The notes: generated from the letters alone by a model not told the origin. Counted from the stretch's first letter, positions 7,776 through 17,198 are shown. The stretch is DNA of 64,000 bases from Ruegeria pomeroyi (GCF_021405525.1 NZ_JAGQAG010000001.1:868001-932000); one strand, 5' to 3'. Made by a program: numbers and translations.

Positions 7776-8672
7776 TCAGGCGGCCTTATCGGCGACCAGT
7801 TCGGTGTCCTTGACGTGGTTGTCGAAGCGGTGAGTGAAGGCGAAGACATCGACGGAACAGACGTCGATGCAGCGTCCGCAATTGGTGCAGTCGGGCGATA
7901 GGATCAGAGGCGTCTCGCCGGACTTGCCGCGCAGCGCGGGAGAAATAACCTGGTTTTCGGGGCAGACGGCGAAGCAGTCCATGCAGTCGTCGCAGGCGGC
8001 CCGGCCCGATGCAGAGATGCGCAGCAGGCTTTTCCGGCCTACAAGGCTGTAGAAGGCGCCAACGGGGCAGAGGTGGCCGCACCAGCCATGCCGTGCCACG
8101 ACGACATCGAACAGGAAAACCGCACCGACGAGCGCCCATGCGAAACCCATGCCGAAGACTAGTCCGCGATGTAGCATGGTGATGGGGTTCACGACTTCCC
8201 AGGCAATGGCGCCGGTGAGGGCCGTGACAACAAGGACCGTACCGAGGATCCAAAGGCGGGTTGACCGCTTGGGTTGCCAGCCCTTCGGTAAGCCAAGCCT
8301 ATCATGCAGCCAATGCGCCGCGTCAGTGACGGGATTGATCGGGCAGACCCAGGAACAATAGACCCGGCCGCCGACCAGCGCATAGACGGCTAGGACGATT
8401 CCGGCACCGATGATAGCGGTCAGTTCGGGCCAATGACCGGCGACCATGCTCTGCAGCAGCACGAACGGATCGGTCAGCGGCAGCACGCCAAAGGTTCGCG
8501 ATCCGGCAAGGGTGCCGGTAACCCACCAAATGCCAAGCCATGGCCCCATCAGGAAGAGGAAAAGGAAGGAACTCTGTGAAAAGCGGCGCAGGATCAGCCA
8601 CTTGTGGGCGCCCAGCCAGCCCTTTGCGGCGACGGCCTCTTGTCCGGTGGGCAGTTTCGTCTTGGTGCTCAT
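7776..8672 (-). CDS. napH: Quinol dehydrogenase membrane subunit NapH (ferredoxin type)
   Basis: This 298-residue protein has four membrane helices and cytoplasmic iron-sulphur sites. Two CxxxCP motifs (C106-C110 and C198-C202) are followed by two 4Fe-4S ferredoxin clusters (C227, C230, C233, C237 and C262, C265, C268, C272). In E. coli-type systems NapGH passes electrons from ubiquinol via NapC to NapB. It overlaps napG by 4 bp. The family is usual in gamma- and epsilonproteobacteria; here it is part of an alphaproteobacterial nap operon. Confidence 0.93.
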   Translation of the reverse strand: MSTKTKLPTGQEAVAAKGWLGAHKWLILRRFSQSSFLFLFLMGPWLGIWWVTGTLAGSRTFGVLPLTDPFVLLQSMVAGHWPELTAIIGAGIVLAVYALVGGRVYCSWVCPINPVTDAAHWLHDRLGLPKGWQPKRSTRLWILGTVLVVTALTGAIAWEVVNPITMLHRGLVFGMGFAWALVGAVFLFDVVVARHGWCGHLCPVGAFYSLVGRKSLLRISASGRAACDDCMDCFAVCPENQVISPALRGKSGETPLILSPDCTNCGRCIDVCSVDVFAFTHRFDNHVKDTELVADKAA

Positions 8673-9484
8673 TGGCTTGCCCCCGGCAGTTTGAAGGCCG
8701 GTTCAAACCCGCCGGGCGCGGCAAGGTTGTCGGTGCCCGGCCCCGGAAGGCGGTCGGGAAGGTCGATGATCCCCTCGACCAGCGGCGCGCCCTTGGCGTC
8801 CTTTTCTTCCCAGCCTTTCAGGTAGTGTTCGCCAGCGGCGCCGCGCGCCAGCCGCACGGGCAGGACCTTGATCGCGGCCTCGGGCAGGACGCAGCTTTTC
8901 TCGCAGACGCCGCAGCCGGTGCATTTGTCTGCGTGGACGGTCGGCGCAAAGATCGCGTGGTGGCCCGAGCGGTCGTTGTGGGACAGCTCGAGCGAGATTG
9001 CTTCGTCGATGACGGGGCAGACGCGATAGCAAACGTCGCAGCGCAGGCCCAGAAAGTTCAAGCAGTTCTCTTGGTCAACCAGCACGGCGGTGCCGATTCT
9101 CGCGTCGTCGATATTGGTCAGGGCGGGGTCCAGCGCGCCTGTCGGGCAGGCGGCAATACAGGGGATGTCATCGCACATCTCGCACGGCACATCGCGTGCG
9201 GTGAAAAACGGGGTGCCCGTGGCCGGGCCGTCAAAACCAAGCTCGGCAAGGCTGAGGGTGTTATATGGACAATCCCGCACGCACAGCCCGCAGCGGATGC
9301 AAGCGGCCAGAAAATCACCCTCGGGCAGCGCTCCCGGCGGGCGCAAGGCTTCAGCCGGCAGGGCGCGGGCATCTGTCACAAGATAGGCAAGGCCCAGTCC
9401 CGCCACCGCGCAGCCGCCAGCCATGCGGGCGGTGTCCGTGAGGAACCTCCGGCGGGCAGGTGACATGGGGGCGGGGCTGAGCAT
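8669..9484 (-). CDS. napG: Ferredoxin-type quinol dehydrogenase subunit NapG
   Basis: This 271-residue periplasmic iron-sulphur protein has a twin-arginine-like signal ([10 protein letters not shown], residues 11-20) and four 4Fe-4S cluster motifs starting near C62, C101, C149 and C188. It docks to NapH. The start at 9484 gives the longest Tat leader; ATG 9466 (MSPARRRF) is equally possible. It lies 20 bp downstream of napA and overlaps napH by 4 bp. Confidence 0.92.
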   Translation of the reverse strand: MLSPAPMSPARRRFLTDTARMAGGCAVAGLGLAYLVTDARALPAEALRPPGALPEGDFLAACIRCGLCVRDCPYNTLSLAELGFDGPATGTPFFTARDVPCEMCDDIPCIAACPTGALDPALTNIDDARIGTAVLVDQENCLNFLGLRCDVCYRVCPVIDEAISLELSHNDRSGHHAIFAPTVHADKCTGCGVCEKSCVLPEAAIKVLPVRLARGAAGEHYLKGWEEKDAKGAPLVEGIIDLPDRLPGPGTDNLAAPGGFEPAFKLPGASQ

Positions 9485-9504
9485 TCTTTATTCCTTCAAA
9501 GGGG

Positions 9505-11997
9505 TTATGCGCGCTCGACCTTGCAGGCGCACTTCTTGAAGTCGGTTTCCTTCGACAGTGGGCAGGTCGCGTCCAGCGTCAGCTTGTTGATCAGTTGTCC
9601 CTCGTCGAACCACGGCACGAAGACCAGACCCTTGGGCGGCTTGTTGCGCCCGCGGGTTTCTACCCGGCTCAGCATTTCACCCCGGCGGGTCGAGATCATG
9701 ATCTCTTGCCCGCGTCGCAGGTCGCGCGCCTGCGCATCGTCTGGGTGCATGAACACCATCGCGTTCGGAAAAGCGCGGTGCAGTTCCGGCACCCGGCGGG
9801 TCATCGATCCCGAATGCCAGTGCTCCAACACCCTGCCGGTGCACAACCACAGGTCGTATTCATCGTCCGGAGCCTCGGCCGCCTCTTCGAAGGGTGCGAA
9901 GATGATCTTGGCCTTTCCATCCTTGTGCCCGTAGAAACGGACCTCTTCTCCGGCAGGCACATAGGGGTCATAGCCTTCGCGGAAGCGATACAGCGTTTCC
10001 TTGCCATCAACGACCGGCCAGCGCAGGCCGCGCGCCTTATGGTAGGTGTCGAAATCGGCAAGGTCGTGCCCGTGATGACGCCCGAAATCGGCATATTCCT
10101 CGAACAGCCCCTTCTGGACGTAGAATCCGAAATCCCTGCTTTCCTGGTTCTCGAACCCGTCGGCGATTTCGGAAACAGGGTAGGCATTGACTTTGCCATT
10201 CTCGAACAGGACTTGGAACAGCGTCTTGCCAGCCAGTTCGGGCTTTTGCGCCACAAGCTCCTCGCCCCAGGCTTCTTCGACGGTGAAGCGCTTGGAGAAC
10301 TCCATGACCTGCCACATGTCCGAGCGCGCCTCGCCGGGGGCATCGACCTGCTGGCGCCAGAACTGGGTTCGTCGCTCGGCGTTGCCATAGGCCCCTTCCT
10401 TTTCGACCCACATAGCTGTGGGCAGGATCAGGTCGGCGGCCATGGCCGTCACGGTCGGGTAGGGGTCGGACACGGTGATGAAGTTCTCCGGGTTGCGATA
10501 GCCTGGAAAGCCTTCCTCGTTCATGTTGGGCGCGGCCTGCATGTTGTTGTTGCACTGCACCCAATAGGCGTTCAGGACGCCGTCCTTCAGCATCCGGTTC
10601 TGCAACACTGCGTGAAAGCCCGGCTTGGCAGGAATGGTACCGGCGGGGATGTTCCATGCCGTTTCGCAAATCTCGCGGTGCTTGTCGTTCATCACAACCA
10701 TGTCGGCGGGCAGGCGGTGGGCAAAGGTGCCCACTTCGCGCGCGGTACCGCAGGCAGACGGCTGCCCGGTCAGCGAGAAGGGCGAGTTGCCGGGTTCGGA
10801 AATCTTGCCAGTCAGGAGATGTACATTGTACATCAGCCCGTTCACCCAGGACCCGCGCGTGTGCTGGTTGAAGCCCATCGTCCACAGCGACATCACCTTG
10901 CGGTTCGGGTCGGCGTATTGCTGCGCCAAGCGTTCCAGCTGGTGCACGGGCACGCCCGAGATCTCGGATGCCTTTTCCACTGTGTATTCGGCAACCGAGG
11001 CGGCATATTCCTCGAAGGTCATTGGGGTCAGCTTGCCCGAATCCGGGTTGGCGGCCGCCTGTTGCAGTTCGTGTTCAGGACGCAGGCCATAGCCGATGTC
11101 GGTATCGGTCTTCGTGAAGTTGACGTGCTTGTTGACGAAGTCCCAGTTCACCGCGTCGTTCTGGATGATGTAATTCGCGATGTAGTTCAGGATCGCAAGG
11201 TCCGACTGGGGCGCGAACACGATTCCGTTGTCGGCCAGTTCGAACGACCGGTGCTCGAAGGTCGACAGCACGTGCACCTCGGCGCCCGGCTTGGTCAGGC
11301 GCGTGTCGGTCAGGCGCGACCACAGGATCGGGTGCATCTCGGCCATGTTGGAGCCCCACAGCACGAAAGTGTCCGCGTGTTCGAGGTCATCATAGCACCC
11401 CATGGGTTCGTCTATGCCGAAGGCGCGCATGAAGCCCACCACGGCTGAGGCCATGCAGTGACGAGCGTTCGGATCGATGTTGTTCGATCGCAACCCGGCC
11501 TTCATAAACTTGGCCGCGGCATAGCCTTCCCACACGGTCCACTGCCCCGATCCGAACATTCCCACCGAGGTCGGACCCTTCTTGGACAGCGCCTCTTTCC
11601 ACTTCTGCGCCATGATATCGAAGGCTTCGTCCCAGCTGACTGGTTCGAATTCGCCGTTCTTGTCGTAGATGCCGTTCGTCTTGCGCAGCAGCGGCATGGT
11701 CAGGCGGTCCGATCCGTACATGATCTTGGACAGGAAATAGCCCTTGATGCAGTTCAGGCCGCGGTTCACCGGTGCGTCCGGGTCGCCCTGTGTGGCGACG
11801 ACGCGCCCTTCCTTTACCCCTACCAGAACCGAGCAGCCCGTGCCGCAGAAGCGGCAGGGGGCCTTGTCCCAGCGGATGCCGGCGGCGGCGGTTTGTGCAA
11901 CCGCAGGACCGGTCGCAAGCGGAATGCCAACTGCGGCTGCGGTGCTGGCTGCGGCGGTGGCTTTCAGGAAAGCCCGGCGTGAGTCCGAGATGGTCAT
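9505..11997 (-). CDS. napA: Periplasmic nitrate reductase catalytic subunit NapA
   Basis: This 830-residue molybdoenzyme reduces nitrate to nitrite in the periplasm. A twin-arginine signal ([11 protein letters not shown], residues 6-16) is followed by a 4Fe-4S motif, C48, C51, C55 and C83 (CRFCGTGC then GLNCIKGY). The molybdenum ligand Cys179 lies in [10 protein letters not shown]. The rest matches bis-MGD enzymes through to the C-terminal [19 protein letters not shown]. Length is normal for NapA. It starts 1 bp beyond the napD stop, so maturation and synthesis are coupled. Confidence 0.97.
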   Translation of the reverse strand: MTISDSRRAFLKATAAASTAAAVGIPLATGPAVAQTAAAGIRWDKAPCRFCGTGCSVLVGVKEGRVVATQGDPDAPVNRGLNCIKGYFLSKIMYGSDRLTMPLLRKTNGIYDKNGEFEPVSWDEAFDIMAQKWKEALSKKGPTSVGMFGSGQWTVWEGYAAAKFMKAGLRSNNIDPNARHCMASAVVGFMRAFGIDEPMGCYDDLEHADTFVLWGSNMAEMHPILWSRLTDTRLTKPGAEVHVLSTFEHRSFELADNGIVFAPQSDLAILNYIANYIIQNDAVNWDFVNKHVNFTKTDTDIGYGLRPEHELQQAAANPDSGKLTPMTFEEYAASVAEYTVEKASEISGVPVHQLERLAQQYADPNRKVMSLWTMGFNQHTRGSWVNGLMYNVHLLTGKISEPGNSPFSLTGQPSACGTAREVGTFAHRLPADMVVMNDKHREICETAWNIPAGTIPAKPGFHAVLQNRMLKDGVLNAYWVQCNNNMQAAPNMNEEGFPGYRNPENFITVSDPYPTVTAMAADLILPTAMWVEKEGAYGNAERRTQFWRQQVDAPGEARSDMWQVMEFSKRFTVEEAWGEELVAQKPELAGKTLFQVLFENGKVNAYPVSEIADGFENQESRDFGFYVQKGLFEEYADFGRHHGHDLADFDTYHKARGLRWPVVDGKETLYRFREGYDPYVPAGEEVRFYGHKDGKAKIIFAPFEEAAEAPDDEYDLWLCTGRVLEHWHSGSMTRRVPELHRAFPNAMVFMHPDDAQARDLRRGQEIMISTRRGEMLSRVETRGRNKPPKGLVFVPWFDEGQLINKLTLDATCPLSKETDFKKCACKVERA

Positions 11998-11998
11998 G

Positions 11999-12271
11999 TC
12001 AGTTCTCCGGCTGGGTAGCGGCGAGCTCGGCTCGCGGTGAGAGGTCTTCGAAATGGTGGTAGTTGAGCGTCAACGAGATGACGCCTGGAATCTGGTGTAG
12101 CGCCATGATGGTGTCCGAGGCATAGGTGTCGCCGGTGTCCTCGACGACGACGACAAGGCGACCGTCCTCGGTTCCGGCGTGAATTTCGACGCCGTTCATT
12201 TCCTCGATCCGGGGGCGGGTCGCAGTCAGCACCTCTGGCGCGACATGGACAAGGCATCCGCAGATGTTCAT
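11999..12271 (-). CDS. napD: NapD, Tat-leader chaperone for NapA
   Basis: This 90-residue cytoplasmic ferredoxin-fold protein ([15 protein letters not shown], with [13 protein letters not shown] near the C terminus) binds the NapA twin-arginine leader and prevents premature export. ATG 12271 is chosen since it gives the conserved N terminus; the frame from 12361 would overlap napF. It overlaps napF by 4 bp and precedes napA. Confidence 0.92.
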   Translation of the reverse strand: MNICGCLVHVAPEVLTATRPRIEEMNGVEIHAGTEDGRLVVVVEDTGDTYASDTIMALHQIPGVISLTLNYHHFEDLSPRAELAATQPEN

Positions 12272-12774
12272 GCTGTGATCTCCGTTTTGGCGGGCTTGGG
12301 GCGCTCGAAAGCGACAGATTGGGCCGGGCAGGTGAAGGCGCATTCGCCGCAGCCGGTGCACTGCTCCTGGTCCAGAACTGGGACTGCGCGCCCTCCAGTT
12401 TGCAGGCGGAATCGGATTGCGCGGTGTTCGCAGGCATCTTCGCAGGTGCGGCAGGAAATCCCCCGAAAAGACAGGCAGGTTTCCAGGATCGTGGCCCGCC
12501 AGGGCCAGTCAACCTGATCCTCGACCGCCAATGCCCCGGTTGGACAGGCCTGCGCGCAGTCGCCGCAGAACGTGCAGGGGCCGTGGTAAAAATCCAGTTT
12601 CGGCCCGCCGGACGCTGCGTGGCGGACGATGCGTTGCGGACATGCGCGAGAGCAACGGCCGCAATCGTCGCAAAGACGGTCAAACTCCGGCTGCGCACCG
12701 GGCGGACGTATGACCGGTTCGCGGCTTTCCCGGAAAGCTCCTCGCAGAATGTCGCGTCGGCTGTGCTTAGGCAT
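12268..12774 (-). CDS. napF: NapF, ferredoxin-type maturation protein
   Basis: This is a cytoplasmic iron-sulphur protein of about 168 residues, thought to help mature NapA. Cluster motifs are LCDDCGRCSRACP, CTFCGDCAQACP and CTGCGECAFTCP, with a further CRTCEDACEH. The start is uncertain. ATG 12774 (MPKHSRRDILRG) fits known NapF N termini, ATG 12789 adds five residues, and the frame open to 12939 runs through the promoter region and is unlikely. It is the first gene of napFDAGHBC. Confidence 0.9.
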   Translation of the reverse strand: MPKHSRRDILRGAFRESREPVIRPPGAQPEFDRLCDDCGRCSRACPQRIVRHAASGGPKLDFYHGPCTFCGDCAQACPTGALAVEDQVDWPWRATILETCLSFRGISCRTCEDACEHRAIRFRLQTGGRAVPVLDQEQCTGCGECAFTCPAQSVAFERPKPAKTEITA

Positions 12775-12918
12775 CAAGGTCTTGTCCATCCCGTATTGCG
12801 AACCGAAACACGTTCCGTGCCACTGCCGCTTGATCGGAACGTGCACATGGTGAATTTCGGGGCACTTTCGGGCGAAGTGCCGATTGATCATTCTTATTGT
12901 CGCTGAAGCGCCCACGAA

Positions 12919-12932
12919 TTGACTTAAGTCAT
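12919..12932 (-). promoter_or_regulatory. FNR/Crp-family box upstream of nap operon
   Basis: TTGACTTAAGTCAT is a near-perfect match to the TTGA-N6-TCAA box recognised by FnrL-type oxygen regulators, with a 12-bp perfect palindrome inside. It lies about 150 bp before napF. A TAAGAA-like -10 sits at 12892-12897, which would place the box near -41.5 of a start around 12884, the class II activator arrangement. This suggests anaerobic activation of nap. Confidence 0.6.
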
Positions 12933-12939
12933 TTTCCAA

Positions 12940-13532
12940 ATCAATTCAGATAATTGCATGTGATTGTTGGCATGCGGCTCTCGAGGCGCGATGGACTACG
13001 GTCAATTGGCCCATCTCTGACATGCCTCGGACAAGACAGGTATCCGGGGCCTGCTTTCGCCATGTTGTGCAGAGCAAGCCTTCCTACCCAACGCGGTGAA
13101 TGCTTGGAATCCGCTTGACCTTCATGTACTTTCTCAAATGCATGATCCTTTTGATCGCGTCCGCTTTGGGCTGGGACCGGCATCCTGTGTCAAGAGCCTG
13201 AACGGTAGCTGAGGGTCGTCCACCTTTGCAGGTTTGATCCTTCGACTACGAATCCTGCGCTGCCTCCAAAAGTCCTCAATCTACCTGATTCTAAGGCTGT
13301 AGGCCTCACTCGCGAGTTGCGCATTCAGGGTTGCCTCAGATCGCCCTGTCCGGGCTTCCTGTTCCAGGAGACGCTGAACTTACCCATCGCAGGTCTTTTG
13401 TTCCTTCTCATTGACCGCCCAGCACAAGTCGGGGACCTGCCGCCCGAGGCTCGCGGGATTCTCCAGTGGGGGCGCCAATTGCCATGGTGATCCGGGGCTG
13501 TTTCGAGAAATCGGCAGGGTAATTAGAAAAAA
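12940..13532. other. Long gap without a supported gene
   Basis: I see no credible coding region in about 590 bp between the nap promoter and the rpoE promoter. Short open frames exist (for example 12941-13183 minus, 80 codons) but they lack recognisable motifs and ribosome sites. Base composition is less GC-rich than nearby genes. It could be decayed coding DNA or a junction of acquired segments. It also carries an isolated TGATCC near 13488 that has no -10 partner. Confidence 0.4.
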
Positions 13533-13560
13533 TGATCCGTATTTCCTAGCCGGTCGTAAA
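13533..13560 (+). promoter_or_regulatory. Sigma-E (RpoE) promoter of rpoE-chrR
   Basis: TGATCC (13533-13538), 16 bp, then CGTAAA (13555-13560). The same arrangement recurs before three other transcription units in the next 4 kb. TGATCC-type -35 elements are known for the Rhodobacter sphaeroides RpoE regulon, so this is probably the autoregulatory promoter. Confidence 0.75.
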
Positions 13561-13641
13561 CTGCTTATGTTGACACAGATCCTTGAAACCCCTCGAAGCG
13601 TTCAGCGTGCAAGCTTTGCGCGCGGTCACGAAAGAGCAACT

Positions 13642-14202
13642 GTGTCTCAAAGCAATATCGAGATCTCGGAACAGACCCAATGGATGATCGCCGTCCGAGA
13701 CAACCGTGATCGCGCCGCATTCGCCGCGCTGTTTGATTTCTTCGCGCCGCGGCTCAAGGGGTTCATGATGCGGTCCGGCCTATCGGCGCATCAGGCCGAG
13801 GAAATCGTACAGGATGTCATGCTGACGATCTGGCGCAAGGCGGCGATGTTCGATCCGCATCGGGCGCAGGTGTCCGCGTGGATATACCAGATTGCCCGAA
13901 ACCGACAGATCGACATCGCGCGCAAGGAGCGTCGCCCGATGCCCGAAGAGTTGAAAGAAGAGCCGGGCACTGAAGCGGACGCGAGCCAGATTCTGGGTCT
14001 GGAACAGGAAGCCGGACGCTTGAAGCAAGCACTTACCAAACTAAAACCCGAACAACGCGAAATGATTGAAAAGGCCTATCTTGGCGAGCTGACCCATCAG
14101 GAGATCAGCGCTCAGACCGGCCTTCCATTAGGAACCATAAAGTCACGTATTCGGCTTGGGCTGGAACGACTTAGACACGAGTTGAAGGACCTCAAGCAAT
14201 GA
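13642..14202 (+). CDS. rpoE: ECF sigma factor RpoE (ChrR-controlled, singlet-oxygen type)
   Basis: This 186-residue group IV sigma factor has region 2 at about residues 25-90 (RDRAAFAALFDFFAPRLKGF, AEEIVQDVMLTIWRK, AWIYQIARNRQIDIAR). Region 4 lies near 130-180 (LKPEQREMIEKAYLGELTHQEIS, LGTIKSRIRLGLERLR). I choose GTG 13642, with AAAGAG 8 bp before it. The upstream in-frame ATG at 13567 falls at or before the predicted transcript start. It overlaps chrR by ATGA. In Rhodobacter this pair responds to singlet oxygen. Confidence 0.9.
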   Translation: MSQSNIEISEQTQWMIAVRDNRDRAAFAALFDFFAPRLKGFMMRSGLSAHQAEEIVQDVMLTIWRKAAMFDPHRAQVSAWIYQIARNRQIDIARKERRPMPEELKEEPGTEADASQILGLEQEAGRLKQALTKLKPEQREMIEKAYLGELTHQEISAQTGLPLGTIKSRIRLGLERLRHELKDLKQ

Positions 14203-14834
14203 GTGCCATAACCCATCATATCCCCGACGCAATGTTGGCGGCCTATGCAGCGGGCAACCTGCCGCATGCTTTTGCTGTTGTGGTGGCAAGCCATGTGTCG
14301 CTTTGCGAACAATGCCGCGTCGCATTGGAAGCGCATCAGGCGGTCGGCGGTGCAGTTTTGGAAGAAATCGCCGCAGTAGCTGTGTCGTCCTCGCTGAAGA
14401 ATGACATCCTGGCCCAGCTTGACGCACCCTTTAGGCCTGAACCAGTCTACGAGCGCAACGGGATTTATCCCGGCCCGGTGATAGAGGCGCTGAAAGGCCG
14501 TGCGCCGAGGTGGAAAAAGCTGGGTATGGGTGTGCGTCAGGATATCCTTACAGCTGATACCAATGGTTCGGTGCGATTGCTCTATATTCCACCAGGGCAG
14601 GCAGTGCCGGACCACAGCCATAGCGGGTTGGAGCTAACTCTTGTGCTGCAGGGCAGTTTTAGCGACGAGACCGGCCGGTTCGGGGTCGGCGATCTCGAGA
14701 TCGCAGATGAAGATCTGGAACACACGCCAATTGCCGATGATGGCGAAGCCTGTATTTGTCTGGCTGCCACCGACGCACGATTGCGGTTTCGCGCGCTGGT
14801 GCCTCGTCTTTTGCAACCCTTGTTCCAGATCTAG
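14199..14834 (+). CDS. chrR: ChrR zinc anti-sigma factor with cupin domain
   Basis: This 211-residue protein inhibits RpoE and releases it after singlet-oxygen or organic peroxide stress. The N-terminal zinc anti-sigma motif is complete: H7, H32, C36 and C39 (HVSLCEQC). The C-terminal cupin has H139, H141, E145 and H175, the same set used for the second metal in the R. sphaeroides protein. A short linker (about residues 75-100) joins the domains. It is translationally coupled to rpoE. Confidence 0.93.
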   Translation: MSAITHHIPDAMLAAYAAGNLPHAFAVVVASHVSLCEQCRVALEAHQAVGGAVLEEIAAVAVSSSLKNDILAQLDAPFRPEPVYERNGIYPGPVIEALKGRAPRWKKLGMGVRQDILTADTNGSVRLLYIPPGQAVPDHSHSGLELTLVLQGSFSDETGRFGVGDLEIADEDLEHTPIADDGEACICLAATDARLRFRALVPRLLQPLFQI

Positions 14835-14928
14835 GTATCAAAAACTGGACGTCACCTTCTTGAAGCCATCGGATTTCCGGTGGTTTCTTTTTTTTTACAA
14901 TGCCTTGCATCACAAAGCTGTGAGGTGG

Positions 14929-14955
14929 TGATCCAAAGGCGGGGCGCTGCGTATC
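14929..14955 (+). promoter_or_regulatory. Sigma-E promoter of the fasciclin gene
   Basis: TGATCC (14929-14934), 15 bp, then CGTATC (14950-14955). The spacing is one base shorter than in the other three local copies. The predicted start is about 50 bp before ATG 15014. Confidence 0.65.
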
Positions 14956-15013
14956 CCCTATACGAACAACAATTCAGTCCGGGTAATTACACCCTTCGCC
15001 AAGGAGAGCCAGA

Positions 15014-15529
15014 ATGAAGATGACGATCAAGACTACCATTGCTGCCGCCGCGCTCAGTGTTTCCGCCGCCTCCGCACAGGCCAACACAATCGTCGATATC
15101 GCCGCCGGAGACGAGCGCTTCTCGACCCTGGTCGCCGCCGTAACCGCAGCAGGCCTCGCTGAAACACTGTCCGGCCCGGGCCCGTTCACTGTCTATGCCC
15201 CGGTGAATGACGCTTTTGCGGCCTTGCCGGAAGGCACGGTCGAAACTCTGCTCAAGCCCGAAAACAAGGATCAGCTGACCAACGTGCTGTTGTATCACGT
15301 TGATGACCGTAAACTGACGGCAGAAATGATCCCTGCCGGCTCGAACTATTTCAAACCCATCCTGGCAAGCGGACGCCTTTGCATCACTGCTGGCGCAGAG
15401 GGGGTGAGCATCGCGGATGGGACGGGCGAAGTGGCCAACGTGATCATCGCGGATATCCAGGCCGACAACGGCGTGATCCATGTCGTGGATAAGGTGCTTT
15501 TGCCCGGCGCGCGTCCGGCCTGTCACTGA
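15014..15529 (+). CDS. Secreted fasciclin (FAS1) domain protein
   Basis: This 171-residue exported protein has a signal peptide of about 24 residues (cleaved near AQA-N) followed by a single FAS1 domain. The domain shows H1-type ERFSTLVAAVTAAGLAETL, the FTVYAPVNDAFAALP block and LTNVLLYHVDDRKLT. FAS1 proteins act in adhesion or ligand binding; the bacterial role is mostly unknown. AAGGAGAG lies just before the ATG. A sigma-E-type promoter and location directly after chrR put it in the singlet-oxygen regulon. Confidence 0.85.
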   Translation: MKMTIKTTIAAAALSVSAASAQANTIVDIAAGDERFSTLVAAVTAAGLAETLSGPGPFTVYAPVNDAFAALPEGTVETLLKPENKDQLTNVLLYHVDDRKLTAEMIPAGSNYFKPILASGRLCITAGAEGVSIADGTGEVANVIIADIQADNGVIHVVDKVLLPGARPACH

Positions 15530-15530
15530 C

Positions 15531-15599
15531 GACGACCGCTCGGCCAATTGTGGCCGGTCGTCTGAATACGCAACAGGGCTGTCGGCGATCCGGCAGCCC
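15531..15599. terminator. Two hairpins between convergent fasciclin and SDR genes
   Basis: A branched hairpin (GACGACC 15531-15537 with GGTCGTC 15556-15562, inner GGCCA/TGGCC) is followed by a 10-bp stem with one G-T pair (15576-15585 with 15590-15599, loop CGAT) and ATTTCT. This probably ends the fasciclin transcript; the T-run is weak. Confidence 0.5.
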
Positions 15600-15628
15600 A
15601 TTTCTGTGCTTGATCATGGGGTTTGCCT

Positions 15629-16354
15629 TTACTTGCCCCGGAAAACCAGCCAATCCGGCAAAATCGCCAATGTCTTGATCGCCCAAGAGAACGGCGCTGG
15701 AAAATCGGTGCGAAAATGCCGCTTTCTCATCGCCTTTAGTACACGGGACGCAGCTTTGTCAGCGGTCATCAGCATCGGCATCCGAAAGCTGTTTTTCTGT
15801 GTCAGCCGGGTTTTGACGAAACCGGGATTTACGAGCCGTACAACAACGCCCGTATCCTTGAGGTCAAATCGCATGGTTTCCGCCAGACTGATCAGTGCCG
15901 CCTTGCTGGCCCCATAACCGATGGCGCTTGGCAGTCCCCGGTAGCCAGCCAGCGATCCTATCAGGGTGATATCGCCCTGGCCGTTTTCGAGAAATCGCGG
16001 CACGATTTCGCCCAGCACGCGGAGCGCCCCGCTGAAATTGACCTCACACATCATCAGCGCAGCCTCGCTGTCCCACTGTGTCGTGTGCATCGGTTCATAT
16101 GCGCCGGCATTGTAGATCACGCCATCCACGTCGCCGATAACGGCGACGGCTTGGCGCACCGCGTCAGCGTTGGTGACGTCCAGCGGAAGCACGCGCGCGT
16201 TTTCCAGATCGGCACACAACTCGTCGAGCCGCTGTTTGTTGCGCGCAGACAGCACCAGATGCGCCCCCGCTGCGTTCAACTGCCTTGCGAGAGCACGCCC
16301 CATGCCTTCGCTGGCTCCGACGAGCCAATATGTCTTGCCGGAAAGTTCGGTCAT
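15629..16354 (-). CDS. Short-chain dehydrogenase/reductase (SDR)
   Basis: This 241-residue classical SDR has the cofactor site GASEGMGRALARQL near residues 11-24, NAG at about 83-85, a catalytic Ser near GSLAGY and the YGASKAAL (YxxxK) motif near residue 147. ATG 16354 overlaps the DUF1365 stop by 4 bp; the longer frame to 16513 only runs antisense to a segment inside DUF1365 and is rejected. With DUF1365 it forms a two-gene minus-strand unit driven by a sigma-E promoter. A role in lipid carbonyl or hydroxyl chemistry is an inference from the cluster. Confidence 0.85.
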   Translation of the reverse strand: MTELSGKTYWLVGASEGMGRALARQLNAAGAHLVLSARNKQRLDELCADLENARVLPLDVTNADAVRQAVAVIGDVDGVIYNAGAYEPMHTTQWDSEAALMMCEVNFSGALRVLGEIVPRFLENGQGDITLIGSLAGYRGLPSAIGYGASKAALISLAETMRFDLKDTGVVVRLVNPGFVKTRLTQKNSFRMPMLMTADKAASRVLKAMRKRHFRTDFPAPFSWAIKTLAILPDWLVFRGK

Positions 16355-17118
16355 TCGGAAGCCCTGCCCAGATTCTGGCTGACGGTTATCGCTTTCGTAG
16401 GGGCGGGCTGCCTTTTGAGGAAGGGTGCGCGCTTTAAATAGAGTTTCGCAGCCTGCCAATGGATCAGCGCGAGGACTCGCAGCGCGCCAAACGGGCGCCG
16501 GGCCGCTGCCCACATCAACGACTTGTCCGTCGCGATGCGGCGATGACCCGACAAGGTTGCCAAGACGCCTTTGTCCCCATCTTCAAAGGAAATGCGGATG
16601 TCGATCTTCGTTTCGCTGATGTTGAAATTGAACCGGTAGACTCCGGAAACCCTTTGAAACGGAGAGACATGCATAATCTTCTCGGCGATCAGCGTGTCAG
16701 CAGGTCGGATTGTGCGAAAGTCCTCATGCGCGCAGAAATAGCAATGCCGCTGGCCAAAGGTATTGTTGACCTCGGCAACAAATGCGCGCGGGGTCCCGTC
16801 GATTAATGCGATCCAAAAGCTGACAGGATTGAAATGGAACCAGAGAAAACTCGGTTGCGTCAGCAGCAGAAGTTGGGCCGCCTCGGACTGGAAGCCCCGA
16901 CTGTCCAGCACCTCCCTGAACCATGCCATTCCCTGTCCGCCTCTGCGGGCCCCGCCGTGGTGGCGGTCCCACAGTGACCAGAGGTTGAAGCGATTGCGAG
17001 ACATCAGCCGTGGCGTCGCTTCTTCTAGATCGGTCAGCACGAAATCGACGCCATAGCTGAACACGTTTTTCAGCGTGCCGCGTCTGGCGTGAAGGGTCCG
17101 GGCCTGGATGTGTTCCAT
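16351..17118 (-). CDS. DUF1365 family protein
   Basis: This 255-residue protein of unknown biochemistry shows the family signatures ARTLHARRG (N terminus), YGVDFVLTDLEE, FNPVSFWIALIDG, VAEVNNTFGQRHCYF and MHVSPFQRVSGVYRFNF. DUF1365 genes sit beside Cfa-like methyltransferases and FAD oxidoreductases in many ChrR/RpoE regulons. The frame is open to 17184, but a sigma-E promoter (17131-17158, minus) lies inside that extension. The true start is therefore most likely ATG 17118, which also matches the family N terminus. The leader would be very short. Confidence 0.85.
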   Translation of the reverse strand: MEHIQARTLHARRGTLKNVFSYGVDFVLTDLEEATPRLMSRNRFNLWSLWDRHHGGARRGGQGMAWFREVLDSRGFQSEAAQLLLLTQPSFLWFHFNPVSFWIALIDGTPRAFVAEVNNTFGQRHCYFCAHEDFRTIRPADTLIAEKIMHVSPFQRVSGVYRFNFNISETKIDIRISFEDGDKGVLATLSGHRRIATDKSLMWAAARRPFGALRVLALIHWQAAKLYLKRAPFLKRQPAPTKAITVSQNLGRASE

Positions 17119-17130
17119 CTGCATAAAAGC

Positions 17131-17158
17131 ATTACGCGCAGGCGTCTTGGATGGATCA
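17131..17158 (-). promoter_or_regulatory. Sigma-E promoter of DUF1365-SDR unit
   Basis: On the minus strand TGATCC (17158-17153), 16 bp, then CGTAAT (17136-17131). The spacing is identical to the rpoE and FAD-oxidoreductase promoters. It lies inside the longest reading frame and so helps set the DUF1365 start. Confidence 0.7.
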
Positions 17159-17198
17159 ATGTCAATCTGAATCTTTTTTATCATTTTCGCGGCAGATC

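Noticed and set aside
9595-11448. 617-codon plus-strand frame
   Set aside because: Antisense to napA.
12941-13183. 80-codon minus-strand frame in the nap-rpoE gap
   Set aside because: No recognisable motif, no clear ribosome site, and it reaches back to the nap promoter region.
13486-13515. Another TGATCC near the rpoE promoter
   Set aside because: There is no CGTA at 15-17 bp downstream, so it lacks the second promoter element.
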